Of a DNA stretch of 64,000 bases, positions 38,701 through 55,381 are shown one piece after another; within the stretch, counting starts at the first letter, position 1; each line of letters begins with the position of its first letter. A model generated the notes under the pieces. It was not told the origin of the DNA. It was given only the letters and a program-made list of their open reading frames with translations, and ran no database searches. The stretch lies in assembly GCF_003201865.1 (NCBI RefSeq), contig NZ_QJJJ01000020.1, forward strand, positions 1 through 64,000, read 5' to 3'. This DNA is from Methylobacterium sp. B4 (GTDB lineage Bacteria > Pseudomonadota > Alphaproteobacteria > Rhizobiales > Beijerinckiaceae). The position numbers and the translations under genes were made by a program.

Positions 38701-41036
38701 CCCGAGCGATGCCCGATATCCGCCTCTTCGGCATCCGCCACCACGGCCCCGGTTCGGCCCGCTCGCTCCGGGCGGCGCTCGACGCGCTCAACCCCGATTG
38801 CCTGCTGATCGAGGGGCCGCCGGACGCCGACGCGCTGATCCCCCTGGCCGCCCACGCGGCGATGGCGCCGCCCGTCGCGCTCCTCGTCTACCGACCGGAC
38901 CGGCCACGGGACTGCGCCTTCTTCCCCTTCGCGGCCTTCTCGCCGGAATGGGTGGCGATGCGCTTCGGCGTCGCGGCGGGCGCGACCCTGCGCTTCATCG
39001 ACCTGCCGCACGCCAACCAGCTCGCCGACGGCTTCGGCGCGCCGGACGCCCCGCCGGAGGCTGCGCCGATCGATGCGGAGCCGGTCTCCGAGGCGACCGA
39101 AGCGCCGTCCGAACATGAGCCCGCCCCGGCTGCGGCCGCGATCCGGCGCGATCCGCTCGGCGAACTCGCGGCGCTCGCCGGCTATCCGGACGGCGAGCGC
39201 TGGTGGGACGCGCTGGTCGAGAGCCGCGCGGGCGCCGACGGCGACGTGTTCGCTGCGATCCATGAGGCGATGGCGGCCCTGCGCGAGGGCGCCGAGACCG
39301 ACCCCGACGACGCCTTTCGCGAGGAGGCGCGCGAGGCGCATATGCGCAGTGCGATCCGGCGGGCGGCCAAGGAGGGGTTCGAGCGCATCGCCGTGGTCTG
39401 CGGCGCGTGGCACGTGCCGGCGCTCATGCGCCACGATGCCAAGGGCCAAGCCACGGCGGACACCGCGACCCTGAAAAGCCTGCCCAAGACCAAGGTCGCC
39501 GCCGCCTGGGCGCCCTGGTCCTACGAGCGGCTGGCCTTCGCCTCCGGCTACCGCGCCGGGGTGCTCTCGCCGGAATGGTACGACACCCTGTGGCACCACG
39601 AGGGACGGGTCGCCGCCCGCTGGCTCGCCCGCGCCGCCGCCCTGCTGCGGGAGAACGATCTCGACGCCTCGCCGGCCTCGGTGATCGAGGCGGCCCGGCT
39701 CGCCGAGGCGCTGGCCGGTTTTCGCGGGCGGTCCCGGCCCTCCCTCGACGACCTCGATGAAGCCGCCCAGGCAACCCTGTGCTTCGCCGACCCGGCGCCG
39801 ATGGGGCTGATCCGGCGCAAGCTCGTCATCGGCGAGCGGCTCGGCGCTACCCCGCCGGACAGCCCCGGCACGCCGGTCGAGGCGGATTTCGAGGCGCAGT
39901 GCCGGCGCCTGCGCCTCAAACCCGGCGCGGCGGCCGGCGAGATCACTCTCGACCTGCGCAAGGAGACGGATCTCGCCCGCAGCCACTTTCTCAACCGGCT
40001 CACCCTGATCGGCATCCCCTGGGGGGAGCGGCGGGAGGCGCGCGGGCGCGGCACCTTCAAGGAAGGCTGGTTCCTGGCTTGGCAGCCGGAATGGGTGGTG
40101 GAGCTGGTGGCGGCCTCGGCCGAAGGCGGCACGGTCGCCGAGGCCGCCGCCGGCCGGGTGCGGGTCCGCGCGCGGGAGGCGACCCGCGTCGCCGAACTCT
40201 CCGGCCTGATCGGCACGCTGCTCGACGCCGACCTCGCCGACGCCACGGCGGAGGTGATCCGCGCGCTCAACGACCGCGCCGCGGTCTCGGCCGACGTGTT
40301 CGACCTGATGGAGGCGCTGCCCCCGCTCGCCGAACTCGCCCGCTACGGCTCGGTGCGCTCCTCCGACACCGAACCCGTGCTCGCGGTGGTGCGGGGCCTC
40401 GTGCCGCGTGCCGCCGCCGGGCTCGTCGCCGCCTGCCAGAGCCTCGACGACGACGCGGCGGCGGCGGCCAAGGCGCGCATCGTCGCCGTTTCCGGCGCGG
40501 TGGCACTGATCGAGGAGCCCGAGCTGAAGACGGTGTGGCAGGATGCGTTGCGGGCGCTGGCCGATCAGGAGCATGTCCACGGCCGTGTCGTCGGCCGCGC
40601 CGTGCGCCTGCTCTTCGACGAGCGCGCCATCACGGCCGCGGAGGCCGGCGAGCGCCTGCGCCTCGCCCTGTCCCGGGCCTCCGGCGCCGTCCCGGCCGCC
40701 GCCTGGATCGAGGGGTTCCTGGAGGATAGCGGCACGGTGCTGATCCACGGGCGGGAGCTGCTCGCCGTGGTCGATGACTGGCTCTGCGGCCTCGACGCGG
40801 ATCTCTTCACCGAGTTGCTGCCGCTCGTGCGCCGCACCTTCGCGACCCTGGCGCCGGCCGAGCGCCGGGCGGTCGGCGAGGCTCTGGCCCGGCCGGGCGG
40901 GGCTGGCCCCGGCGAGGCGGAAGGCGCGCAGGGCTTCGACGCGGCGCGCGCGGCCAAGGTCCTGCCGATCCTGCGCCTGCTGCTCGGCCCGGAGCCCGCC
41001 CGAACCGCGGACGAAACCACGGGAGACGCCGCATGA
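38697..41036 (+). CDS. DUF5682 family protein (YehM-like)
   Basis: A 779-residue protein opening with IRLFGIRHHGPGSARSLRAA, the signature of DUF5682/YehM, followed by LLIEGPPDADALIPL and, at about 235-250, IAVVCGAWHVPAL. The His-His and the GP.DA motif near the N-terminus suggest a TraB/erythromycin-esterase-like metal site (an impression, not established). The rest is long and helical. The GTG at 38697 overlaps the previous stop as GTGA, whereas the ATG at 38709 gives a protein four residues shorter; either is possible. Stop coupled to the vWA gene by ATGA. Confidence 0.85.
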   Translation: MTRAMPDIRLFGIRHHGPGSARSLRAALDALNPDCLLIEGPPDADALIPLAAHAAMAPPVALLVYRPDRPRDCAFFPFAAFSPEWVAMRFGVAAGATLRFIDLPHANQLADGFGAPDAPPEAAPIDAEPVSEATEAPSEHEPAPAAAAIRRDPLGELAALAGYPDGERWWDALVESRAGADGDVFAAIHEAMAALREGAETDPDDAFREEAREAHMRSAIRRAAKEGFERIAVVCGAWHVPALMRHDAKGQATADTATLKSLPKTKVAAAWAPWSYERLAFASGYRAGVLSPEWYDTLWHHEGRVAARWLARAAALLRENDLDASPASVIEAARLAEALAGFRGRSRPSLDDLDEAAQATLCFADPAPMGLIRRKLVIGERLGATPPDSPGTPVEADFEAQCRRLRLKPGAAAGEITLDLRKETDLARSHFLNRLTLIGIPWGERREARGRGTFKEGWFLAWQPEWVVELVAASAEGGTVAEAAAGRVRVRAREATRVAELSGLIGTLLDADLADATAEVIRALNDRAAVSADVFDLMEALPPLAELARYGSVRSSDTEPVLAVVRGLVPRAAAGLVAACQSLDDDAAAAAKARIVAVSGAVALIEEPELKTVWQDALRALADQEHVHGRVVGRAVRLLFDERAITAAEAGERLRLALSRASGAVPAAAWIEGFLEDSGTVLIHGRELLAVVDDWLCGLDADLFTELLPLVRRTFATLAPAERRAVGEALARPGGAGPGEAEGAQGFDAARAAKVLPILRLLLGPEPARTADETTGDAA

Positions 41037-42196
41037 GCGCGAGCGAAGCGGAACGCCTGCGCCGCTGGCGCCTCGTGCTCGGCGGCGGGGCGGCCGAGGG
41101 CACCGGCTGCACTTTGAGCGAGCGCGACCAGCGGCTCGACCGGGCGATGGGCGCCCTCTACGATTCCGACCGCAAGGGGGGCCTCGGCGCCTCAGCGCCC
41201 TCCGTGCCGCGCTGGCTCGGCGACATCCGCGACTATTTCCCGGCCTCCGTGGTGCAGGTGATGCAGCGCGACGCCTTCGAGCGGCTCGACCTCAAGCGGA
41301 TGCTGACCGAGCCGGAGATGCTGGAGGCGGTCCAGCCGGACGTCTCCCTCGTCTCGACCCTGATCTCGATGCGCGGCCTGCTCGGCGGCCGCACCAAGGA
41401 GACGGCGCGCCTCGTGGTGCGCAAGGTGGTGGACGCGCTGATGAAGCGGCTGGAGGAGCCCCTGCGCCAGGCCGTGACCGGGGCGATCGACCGCGCCAGC
41501 ATCAACCGTCGCCCGCGCCACGCCGAGATCGACTGGAACCGCACCATCCGGGCGAACCTGCGCCACTATCAGGCGGAGTACCGCACCATCATCCCCGAGA
41601 CTCGCCTCGGCCACGGGCGGAAAAGCCGCGGATCGCTCAAGGACGTGATCCTGTGCATCGACCAATCCGGCTCGATGGCCAATTCCGTGGTCTATTCGAG
41701 CATCTTCGGGGCGGTGATGGCCTCGCTGCCGGCCGTCTCGACCCGGCTCGTGGTGTTCGACACCGAGGTGGTCGATCTCTCCGATGAGATGGACGATCCG
41801 GTCGAGGTGCTGTTCTCGGTGCAGCTCGGCGGCGGCACCGACATCAACCGGGCGGTGGGATACTGCGCCTCGCGCATCACCCGGCCCGAGGACACGGTCT
41901 TGGTCCTGATCTCCGACCTCTACGAGGGCGGGGTCGAGGCCGGCCTGCTTGCCCAGGCCCAGCGCCTCGTCGGGGCCGGCGTGCAGGTGGTGGCGCTCCT
42001 GGCCCTCTCCGACGAGGGGGCACCGGCCTACGACCGAAGGCTCGCCGCGCGCCTCGCCGCGCTCGGCGTGCCCGCCTTCGCCTGCACGCCGGACCTCTTC
42101 CCCGACATGATGGCGGCGGCGATCCGCAAGCAGGATCTCAACGCCTGGGCCGCGGGCGCCGGCATCGCCGCCGTCCCGGCCGCCCATGACGGCTGA
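41033..42196 (+). CDS. vWA-domain protein (YehP-like, CoxE family)
   Basis: A 387-residue cytosolic protein. The C-terminal half is a von Willebrand factor A domain with an intact MIDAS motif (CIDQSGSM, then GGGTDINRAV and VLISDLYEG), preceded by an N-terminal helical domain. vWA proteins of this kind are the obligate partners of MoxR ATPases and bind clients or metal ions. It is the fifth member of the coupled set. The stop overlaps a CTG that is proposed to start the next gene. Confidence 0.92.
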   Translation: MSASEAERLRRWRLVLGGGAAEGTGCTLSERDQRLDRAMGALYDSDRKGGLGASAPSVPRWLGDIRDYFPASVVQVMQRDAFERLDLKRMLTEPEMLEAVQPDVSLVSTLISMRGLLGGRTKETARLVVRKVVDALMKRLEEPLRQAVTGAIDRASINRRPRHAEIDWNRTIRANLRHYQAEYRTIIPETRLGHGRKSRGSLKDVILCIDQSGSMANSVVYSSIFGAVMASLPAVSTRLVVFDTEVVDLSDEMDDPVEVLFSVQLGGGTDINRAVGYCASRITRPEDTVLVLISDLYEGGVEAGLLAQAQRLVGAGVQVVALLALSDEGAPAYDRRLAARLAALGVPAFACTPDLFPDMMAAAIRKQDLNAWAAGAGIAAVPAAHDG

Positions 42197-43488
42197 GCGG
42201 CCCCGACATCCTCGAACGCAAGTCCCGGAGTCTCGTCCTGCCCGTCGTCCCCGCCCTCTCCGGCCGCCCACCCGCTCCGGAGGCACCGCTCACTTTTGAG
42301 GCCCCGCTCACCTTCGCGCACCGGGTCACCGGCAACCTCTACGCGCAGAGGGCACCGCTCGCGGCGCAGCGGCGGCGCATCCTCACGCTTGGCCTGCCGC
42401 TGTTGTGGTTCCTGGCGCTGCTCGGGGCGGTCTCGGCCTGGGCGACCTCGGGCGGCCGGCGCAGCCTGTCGGCGCTCTGGCGCGACCTGCCGAGCTTCGA
42501 CGGGCTGCCGCTTGCCGCCGGCCTCGGGCTCATCGCGCTCGCCCTGCTCACGAATTACGCGCTCCACCCCTGGTTCGCCCGCCGCCGGGTGCGGGCCCTG
42601 ATGGGGCCGCCAGGCGGCGGCGGTCACGATCCCGGACCGGTCCCGGTGCGCTACCGTCTCGACGGGGCCGGGCTGATCCAGACCGCGCCGGATCTCGTGA
42701 GCTTCGTGCCCTGGCCGCGCATCGGCGGACTCGCGGAGGACCGGCACCACCTCTTCCTGACGACGGAGATCGGCGAGGTACCGATCGTCCTGCCCAAGGC
42801 GTCCCTGAGCGCGGAGACGATCGCGGGCATCCGGCGCTGGGTGGAGGCCTGCGCCGACCGGCCTGCCCCCGCCCCGCCGCCGGCCGAACCGGAGACGGGG
42901 CCCGATTCCGTGCGCGCCACGATGCGCCTGACCGCGGAGGAGCGGGTGCCGCTCATCCTGCGCAGCCTGGAGAATCCCTGGGCTCGCCGCGCCCGGCTCA
43001 CCGGGGCTGCCGCGTGGCTCCTCGGCCTGTCCCTGCTCTATCCCGCCCTGCTCCTGATGCTCTGGGCGGTCGATCCCTACCGGGTGCCGCTGTCCGACGC
43101 GCTGCCGCTCTTCGCCGAGATGATCGCCAGCGACTTCTGGAAGCCCGCCGCCTTCACTGCCGTGGTGATCGCAGGGTTCTTCGCGGTCCACGCTTACGCG
43201 CGCCGCTGGTTCGCGGGGGATCTCGCCCGTCGACTCGAAGCCGAGGCGCCGCCCGGCGAGGCCGAAATCGCGATCGGCGAGACCGGCATCGTCACCGCGA
43301 AGGACGGGGCGCACGCGCATCTCGGCTGGCCGCTGTTCCGCGGGCGCGCGCGGGCCGGCGACCTGATGATCCTGCCGATGCGCTGGGACGAGGTCCTGCC
43401 CGTGCCGCTGCGGATCTTCGCGCCGGAGGCGCGCGCCCGCGCCGAGGCCTTGATCGAACGCCACCTCCCGGAGGTTCGCGCCCGATGA
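42193..43488 (+). CDS. Membrane protein with YcxB-like domains, CTG start proposed
   Basis: The frame is open from 42190, right after an in-frame TGA (42187-42189), to 43488, but no ATG or GTG occurs before the first helix; the first standard alternative start is a TTG at 42403 inside the helix. The CTG at 42193 overlaps the vWA stop as CTGA, exactly as ATGA/GTGA do throughout this operon, and gives a coherent 431-residue protein (SGPDILERKSRSL ... APLTFEAPLTFAHRVTGNLY). Two transmembrane pairs flank two YcxB-like beta domains (PVRYRLDGAGLIQ; EAEIAIGETGIVTA). Function unknown. Coupled by ATGA to the next gene. Confidence 0.7.
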   Translation: MSGPDILERKSRSLVLPVVPALSGRPPAPEAPLTFEAPLTFAHRVTGNLYAQRAPLAAQRRRILTLGLPLLWFLALLGAVSAWATSGGRRSLSALWRDLPSFDGLPLAAGLGLIALALLTNYALHPWFARRRVRALMGPPGGGGHDPGPVPVRYRLDGAGLIQTAPDLVSFVPWPRIGGLAEDRHHLFLTTEIGEVPIVLPKASLSAETIAGIRRWVEACADRPAPAPPPAEPETGPDSVRATMRLTAEERVPLILRSLENPWARRARLTGAAAWLLGLSLLYPALLLMLWAVDPYRVPLSDALPLFAEMIASDFWKPAAFTAVVIAGFFAVHAYARRWFAGDLARRLEAEAPPGEAEIAIGETGIVTAKDGAHAHLGWPLFRGRARAGDLMILPMRWDEVLPVPLRIFAPEARARAEALIERHLPEVRAR

Positions 43489-44150
43489 CCGATCTTGTCC
43501 GCCTCGGCCGTGCGGCTCTTCTCCTGTCGTGCCTGCTCGCCATCGCCCCGGCCCGGGCCGAGGAGATGCCGAATTCCACCGATGAACCTGCTCCGGAGGC
43601 GAGCACCGACGGAGCCGAGCCCCTTCCGGGACCGACGACCCTGCGCCTCGACCAGGGCTTCGTGCTCGATCTGCCCGCGGGCTGGGTGCTGGAGGATGCC
43701 GACGATGCCGACGATGCCGGCGACGCCACCGGCCGGCGCGTCGTTCGGATCGTGTGCGAGACCCCGGCCTGCGCCCGCACCAAGGAGGCCTGCACCCTGC
43801 GCCTGCGCATGAAGGCGGTCGAGGGCGAGGACGACGCGGCCCGCCTCGCCGGACTCCACGCCTCGCCGCTCTCCCGCTACTTCCGCCTGCGCGCGGTCCT
43901 GAAAAGCACGAGCCCCGGCGCCTCCATCCGCCGCTCGTTCGGACCCGAGCGCCTCGGGACGCGCGACTGGATCGCCGTCGAGACCGAGGCGGCGCCGCGG
44001 TTCAAATCGGGTCTGTTCGCCGAGACGGTGGTCGACGGCCGCTATTTCGGTGCGATCTGCAAGACCTGCGAAACCGGCGCGGTCCGCCACGCCGCCGCGC
44101 GCGCCCTGCTGTCGAGCCTGCGGCGGGTGGAGCGATCCGCGGCGCGGTAG
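43485..44150 (+). CDS. Exported protein (221 aa)
   Basis: A 221-residue protein with a Sec signal (ALLLSCLLAIAPARA). The mature part starts with an acidic Pro/Glu linker, then LDQGFVLDLPAGWVLED and a Cys-containing beta domain (CETPACARTKEAC; CKTCETG). No family assigned; the 'LDLPAGW' opening is common in periplasmic proteins of unknown function. Being ATGA-coupled to the membrane protein places it as the last gene of the seven-gene MoxR/vWA operon and suggests a periplasmic arm to that system. Confidence 0.65.
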   Translation: MTDLVRLGRAALLLSCLLAIAPARAEEMPNSTDEPAPEASTDGAEPLPGPTTLRLDQGFVLDLPAGWVLEDADDADDAGDATGRRVVRIVCETPACARTKEACTLRLRMKAVEGEDDAARLAGLHASPLSRYFRLRAVLKSTSPGASIRRSFGPERLGTRDWIAVETEAAPRFKSGLFAETVVDGRYFGAICKTCETGAVRHAAARALLSSLRRVERSAAR

Positions 44151-44212
44151 GCGCATCCGCGGAACACGGCGGTGCCGGCGCTGTTAACCTCGCCAAATCC
44201 GGGAGGAACAGC

Positions 44213-44494
44213 ATGCGCATCATGGCGACGGCATCGGCGCTGACGGTCGCGACACTTCTGAGTGTCGGGACGGCGGAGGCGAAGGGATGCATCAAGGGGG
44301 CGATCATCGGCGGCCTCGCCGGGCATTACCTGGCGGAGCGCGGCGTGGTCGGCGCGGTGGCTGGCTGCCTGACCGGACGGGCCCTGGCGAACCGGCGGGC
44401 GCGGCGGGAAATCGAGTACGGCTCGCGCGTCCAGCCCCGCGGGGCCGGCTACGCGACCCCGCAGGCCTACCCGCGCCGGGACTACCGCTACTGA
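44213..44494 (+). CDS. Small exported glycine-zipper protein (93 aa)
   Basis: A 93-residue precursor with a Sec signal (MRIMATASALTVATLLSVG, cleavage near AEA-KGC). It is followed by a glycine-zipper-like stretch (GAIIGGLAGHYLAERGVVGAV) and an Arg/Tyr-rich tail. GGGAGGAA lies five bases upstream of the start. Similar small proteins are widespread in Rhizobiales with no known role. It converges on the giant phosphoesterase gene; an imperfect GC-rich hairpin lies between them near 44525-44555. Confidence 0.7.
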   Translation: MRIMATASALTVATLLSVGTAEAKGCIKGAIIGGLAGHYLAERGVVGAVAGCLTGRALANRRARREIEYGSRVQPRGAGYATPQAYPRRDYRY

Positions 44495-44591
44495 CCGCCG
44501 GCCCGGCCCGGGGGACCGCCCGCGCCGGGCGTTCGGCCCGGGCGCCGGCGGCCCCCCGCGATCGGACGAACCGGTGCGCCGCGCGGCCTCC

Positions 44592-52985
<8,394 letters not shown>

Positions 52986-53319
52986 GTACGACTCCGGACG
53001 GCTGTCGCGGGCCGGTCTCGGGACGGCCCCTGCGCAGCGAAGCAGAAGGATCGGTCGCGGGCCGGATCGCGAGCACGCGCCGCCGTTCGCGATCACACCG
53101 GGACAGTGGTGATCGCGGCACGGAGACGGAGTGTTTCGGCGGATGGCCGGCCCCGCTTTCCGCTACGGTCGCCACATCACAGGACTGTGAAACTTTGCCG
53201 GCTGCTCGCGATTTCCCTGCGTCTCCGCAGATCAGCGTCCCCGCCGATCGACTGTTGCAAGTCTTTCGCCCGCGCGCCGAACCCGCTCTTTGCCGGCGCC
53301 GACTTTCGATGAACCGGCG
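52986..53319. other. Leader region of the giant gene with palindromic operator candidate
   Basis: About 334 bases between the start of the giant gene and the end of the LysR gene, both on the minus strand. A perfect-armed palindrome, TCACAG-GA-CTGTGA, lies at 53177-53190, in the expected promoter zone about 190 bases before the start codon. It could be an operator. It does not match the direct-repeat Pho box expected for phosphate control. The rest shows no gene. Confidence 0.45.
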
Positions 53320-54222
53320 CTACGGCCCCGACGGCCGGTAGCGCAGAGCCTCGACCAGGACGGCGAAGGCGGCGGCGTGCTGACGCCGGCTCGGATAGTA
53401 CAGGTGATAGCCGGAGAACGGCTCGCACCAATCCGCCAGAACCCGCTCGAGCCTGCCCCGGGTCAGGTCGTCCTGCACTTGGTCCTCGGGCAGGTAGGCC
53501 AGCCCGAATCCGGCCAGGGCGGCGCTGCGGATCAGGCGCAGGCCGGTGAACACGAGAGGGCCCTCGACGCGCAGGTTGAGGGCGCGCCCCCGCCGCTCGA
53601 ACTCCCAGGGGTAGTGGTCGCCGCGGGTCTGGCGGCGCAGGTTGATGCAGCGATGTGCGGTCAGCTCCTCGGGACGCTCGGGCCGCCTCCGCCCCTCGAA
53701 GTAGGCCGGCGCCCCGACGACGGCCATGCGCATGTCCGGGCCGATGCGCAGGGCGACCATGTCCTTCTCGATGTGCTCGCCGATGCGGATGCCCGCATCG
53801 AAGCGGCCGGCCACGATGTCCGTCAGGCTCTGGTCGGTGACGACCTCGACGGTGATGTCCGGGTAATCCGGCAGCAATCGCTCCAGGGTCGGCCAGAGAA
53901 GGGTTTCGGCGGCGTGTTCGGGCGCGGTGATCCGCAGGGCGCCCGCGGGCCGGTCGCGCAGGGCGGTCAGCGTTTCCAGCCCGGCCTCGATCCCGTCGAG
54001 GTGAGGACCGATCGAGAGGAGAAGGCGCTCGCCGGCCTCGGTCGGGGCGACGCTGCGGGTGGTGCGCGCCAGGAGCCGCAGGCCGAGCCGCGCCTCGAGA
54101 TCGCGAATCGTCTGGCTCAGGGCCGGCTGCGACACGCCGAGCCGTGCGGCGGCGCGGGTGAAGCTGCGTTCCCGGGCGACGGCCCGGAAGGCGAACAGGT
54201 CGTCCAGGCTCTCCCGCGCCAT
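53320..54222 (-). CDS. LysR-family transcriptional regulator
   Basis: A 300-residue regulator. Residues 1-65 are the winged helix-turn-helix (FRAVARERSFTRAAARLGVS, then LSQTIRDLEARLGLRLLARTTR), and residues 90-295 the periplasmic-binding-like effector domain (GALRITAPEHAAETLLWPTL, DITVEVVTDQSLTD). The pattern is typical of the LysR group that controls a divergent oxidoreductase. It is divergent from the SDR gene with 126 bases between, so the SDR is the likely target. A LysR-type T-N11-A site could not be assigned with confidence. Confidence 0.93.
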   Translation of the reverse strand: MARESLDDLFAFRAVARERSFTRAAARLGVSQPALSQTIRDLEARLGLRLLARTTRSVAPTEAGERLLLSIGPHLDGIEAGLETLTALRDRPAGALRITAPEHAAETLLWPTLERLLPDYPDITVEVVTDQSLTDIVAGRFDAGIRIGEHIEKDMVALRIGPDMRMAVVGAPAYFEGRRRPERPEELTAHRCINLRRQTRGDHYPWEFERRGRALNLRVEGPLVFTGLRLIRSAALAGFGLAYLPEDQVQDDLTRGRLERVLADWCEPFSGYHLYYPSRRQHAAAFAVLVEALRYRPSGP

Positions 54223-54348
54223 TCATCCGTCCTGCTTATGAGCCCGTGCTGGTTTTAGCAGCTAATCCCTCGCCGGCGCAGGCCTTAGCTCTTCCGGAAG
54301 CGGCGCGGACGAACCTCCCGCCGCGGCGGAAGCAGGAAGGCGGACGGC
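54223..54348. promoter_or_regulatory. Divergent LysR/SDR promoter region
   Basis: A 126-bp spacer between a LysR gene and an SDR gene. A short inverted repeat GCTG-N7-CAGC in GTGCTGGTTTTAGCAGCTAA (about 54246-54265) is a possible regulator site by location and symmetry; I cannot confirm it. Confidence 0.4.
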
Positions 54349-55119
54349 ATGACGCGCGACGGACGGGCAGAACTCACGGGCAAGGTCGCCTTCGTCACGG
54401 GCGCGACGGGCGGCATCGGCCGCGCGACGGCCCTGGCCTTCGGCCGGGCGGGCGCCAGCGTGGCGGTCGCCGACCTGGCGGAGGAGGGCAGCCGCGAGAC
54501 GGCGCGATTGATCGAGGCCGAGGGCGGGACGGCGCTGGCCCTGTGCTGCGACGTGACGCGCTCGGACGACGTGAAGGCCGCGTTGGACCGGACGGTCGAC
54601 CGGTTCGGCGGACTCGATCTCGCCTTCAACAATGCCGGCATCGAGCAGCCGGTCACGGCCATGGTCGATCTCGACGAGGCGGAGTGGGACCGGATCGCCG
54701 CGGTCAACCTTCGGAGCGTGTTCCTCTGCATGAAGCACCAGATCCCGCTGATGCTCGAGCGCGGCGGCGGCGCCATCGTCAACACGTCCTCCGGCGCCGG
54801 GGTGAAGGGCATTGCCGGGCAGGCCGCCTATTGCGCCGCCAAGTTCGGCGTGATCGGCCTCACCAAGGCGGCCGCCCTCGACTATGCCGCCCGCAACATC
54901 CGGGTGAACGCGATCTGCCCCGGCATCATCGATACGCCGATGATGCAGCGCTTCACCGAGGGAACCCCGGAAGGGGTGGCGCGGGTCGTGGCTCAGGAGC
55001 CGGTCGGACGGATGGGCCGGCCCGAGGAGATCGCGGCGGCGGTTCTCTATCTCTGCTCCGAGCCGGCGGCCTTCGTCATCGGGCACGCCATGGTCGTCGA
55101 CGGGGGGCAAACCATCTGA
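54349..55119 (+). CDS. Short-chain dehydrogenase/reductase
   Basis: A 256-residue classical SDR, cytosolic and NAD(P)-dependent. Cofactor motif TGATGGIG (17-24), NNAG (94-97) and the catalytic Ser147/148-Tyr161-Lys165 (NTSSGAG; AAYCAAK) are all present; the PGIIDTPM loop after the catalytic helix and the C-terminal FVIGHAMVVDGGQTI are standard. Asp42 after the second strand favours NAD over NADP. The substrate is not predictable. It is probably controlled by the divergent LysR protein. Confidence 0.94.
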   Translation: MTRDGRAELTGKVAFVTGATGGIGRATALAFGRAGASVAVADLAEEGSRETARLIEAEGGTALALCCDVTRSDDVKAALDRTVDRFGGLDLAFNNAGIEQPVTAMVDLDEAEWDRIAAVNLRSVFLCMKHQIPLMLERGGGAIVNTSSGAGVKGIAGQAAYCAAKFGVIGLTKAAALDYAARNIRVNAICPGIIDTPMMQRFTEGTPEGVARVVAQEPVGRMGRPEEIAAAVLYLCSEPAAFVIGHAMVVDGGQTI

Positions 55120-55167
55120 CCCGATTTTGGAAAAACAATCCGTTTCCATCGTTTCTGTTTCTTGGCG

Positions 55168-55311
55168 CTGCGGCGGAGCCTGGAACCGGATGTCGGCGTC
55201 CGGCTCGTGAACGGGTTCGCCGTGGCCGGTGAGCTGCACCGCGACAGGCGCCGGGGCGTCGAGGGGCTGACCTCGCGCCTGTCGGGCCACATCCCCGACG
55301 ACCGCACCTGA
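55168..55311 (+). pseudogene. Possible 3' remnant of a coding sequence
   Basis: Between the SDR stop and the next LysR gene a 48-codon frame with gene-like composition (RRSLEPDVGVRLVNGFAVAG ... LTSRLSGHIPDDRT) runs to a stop at 55309-55311. Upstream of it the sequence is AT-richer and non-coding in character, and there is no start codon with a ribosome-binding site. It looks like the tail of a deleted gene; I do not recognise the family. The remainder of 55120-55381 shows nothing else. Confidence 0.3.
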
Positions 55312-55381
55312 TGACGAGCGACGCGGCGCTGAAGGGGACGGTCCCGCAATCGACGCGCGGCGCCTGAACCCGTGGCGGTGT

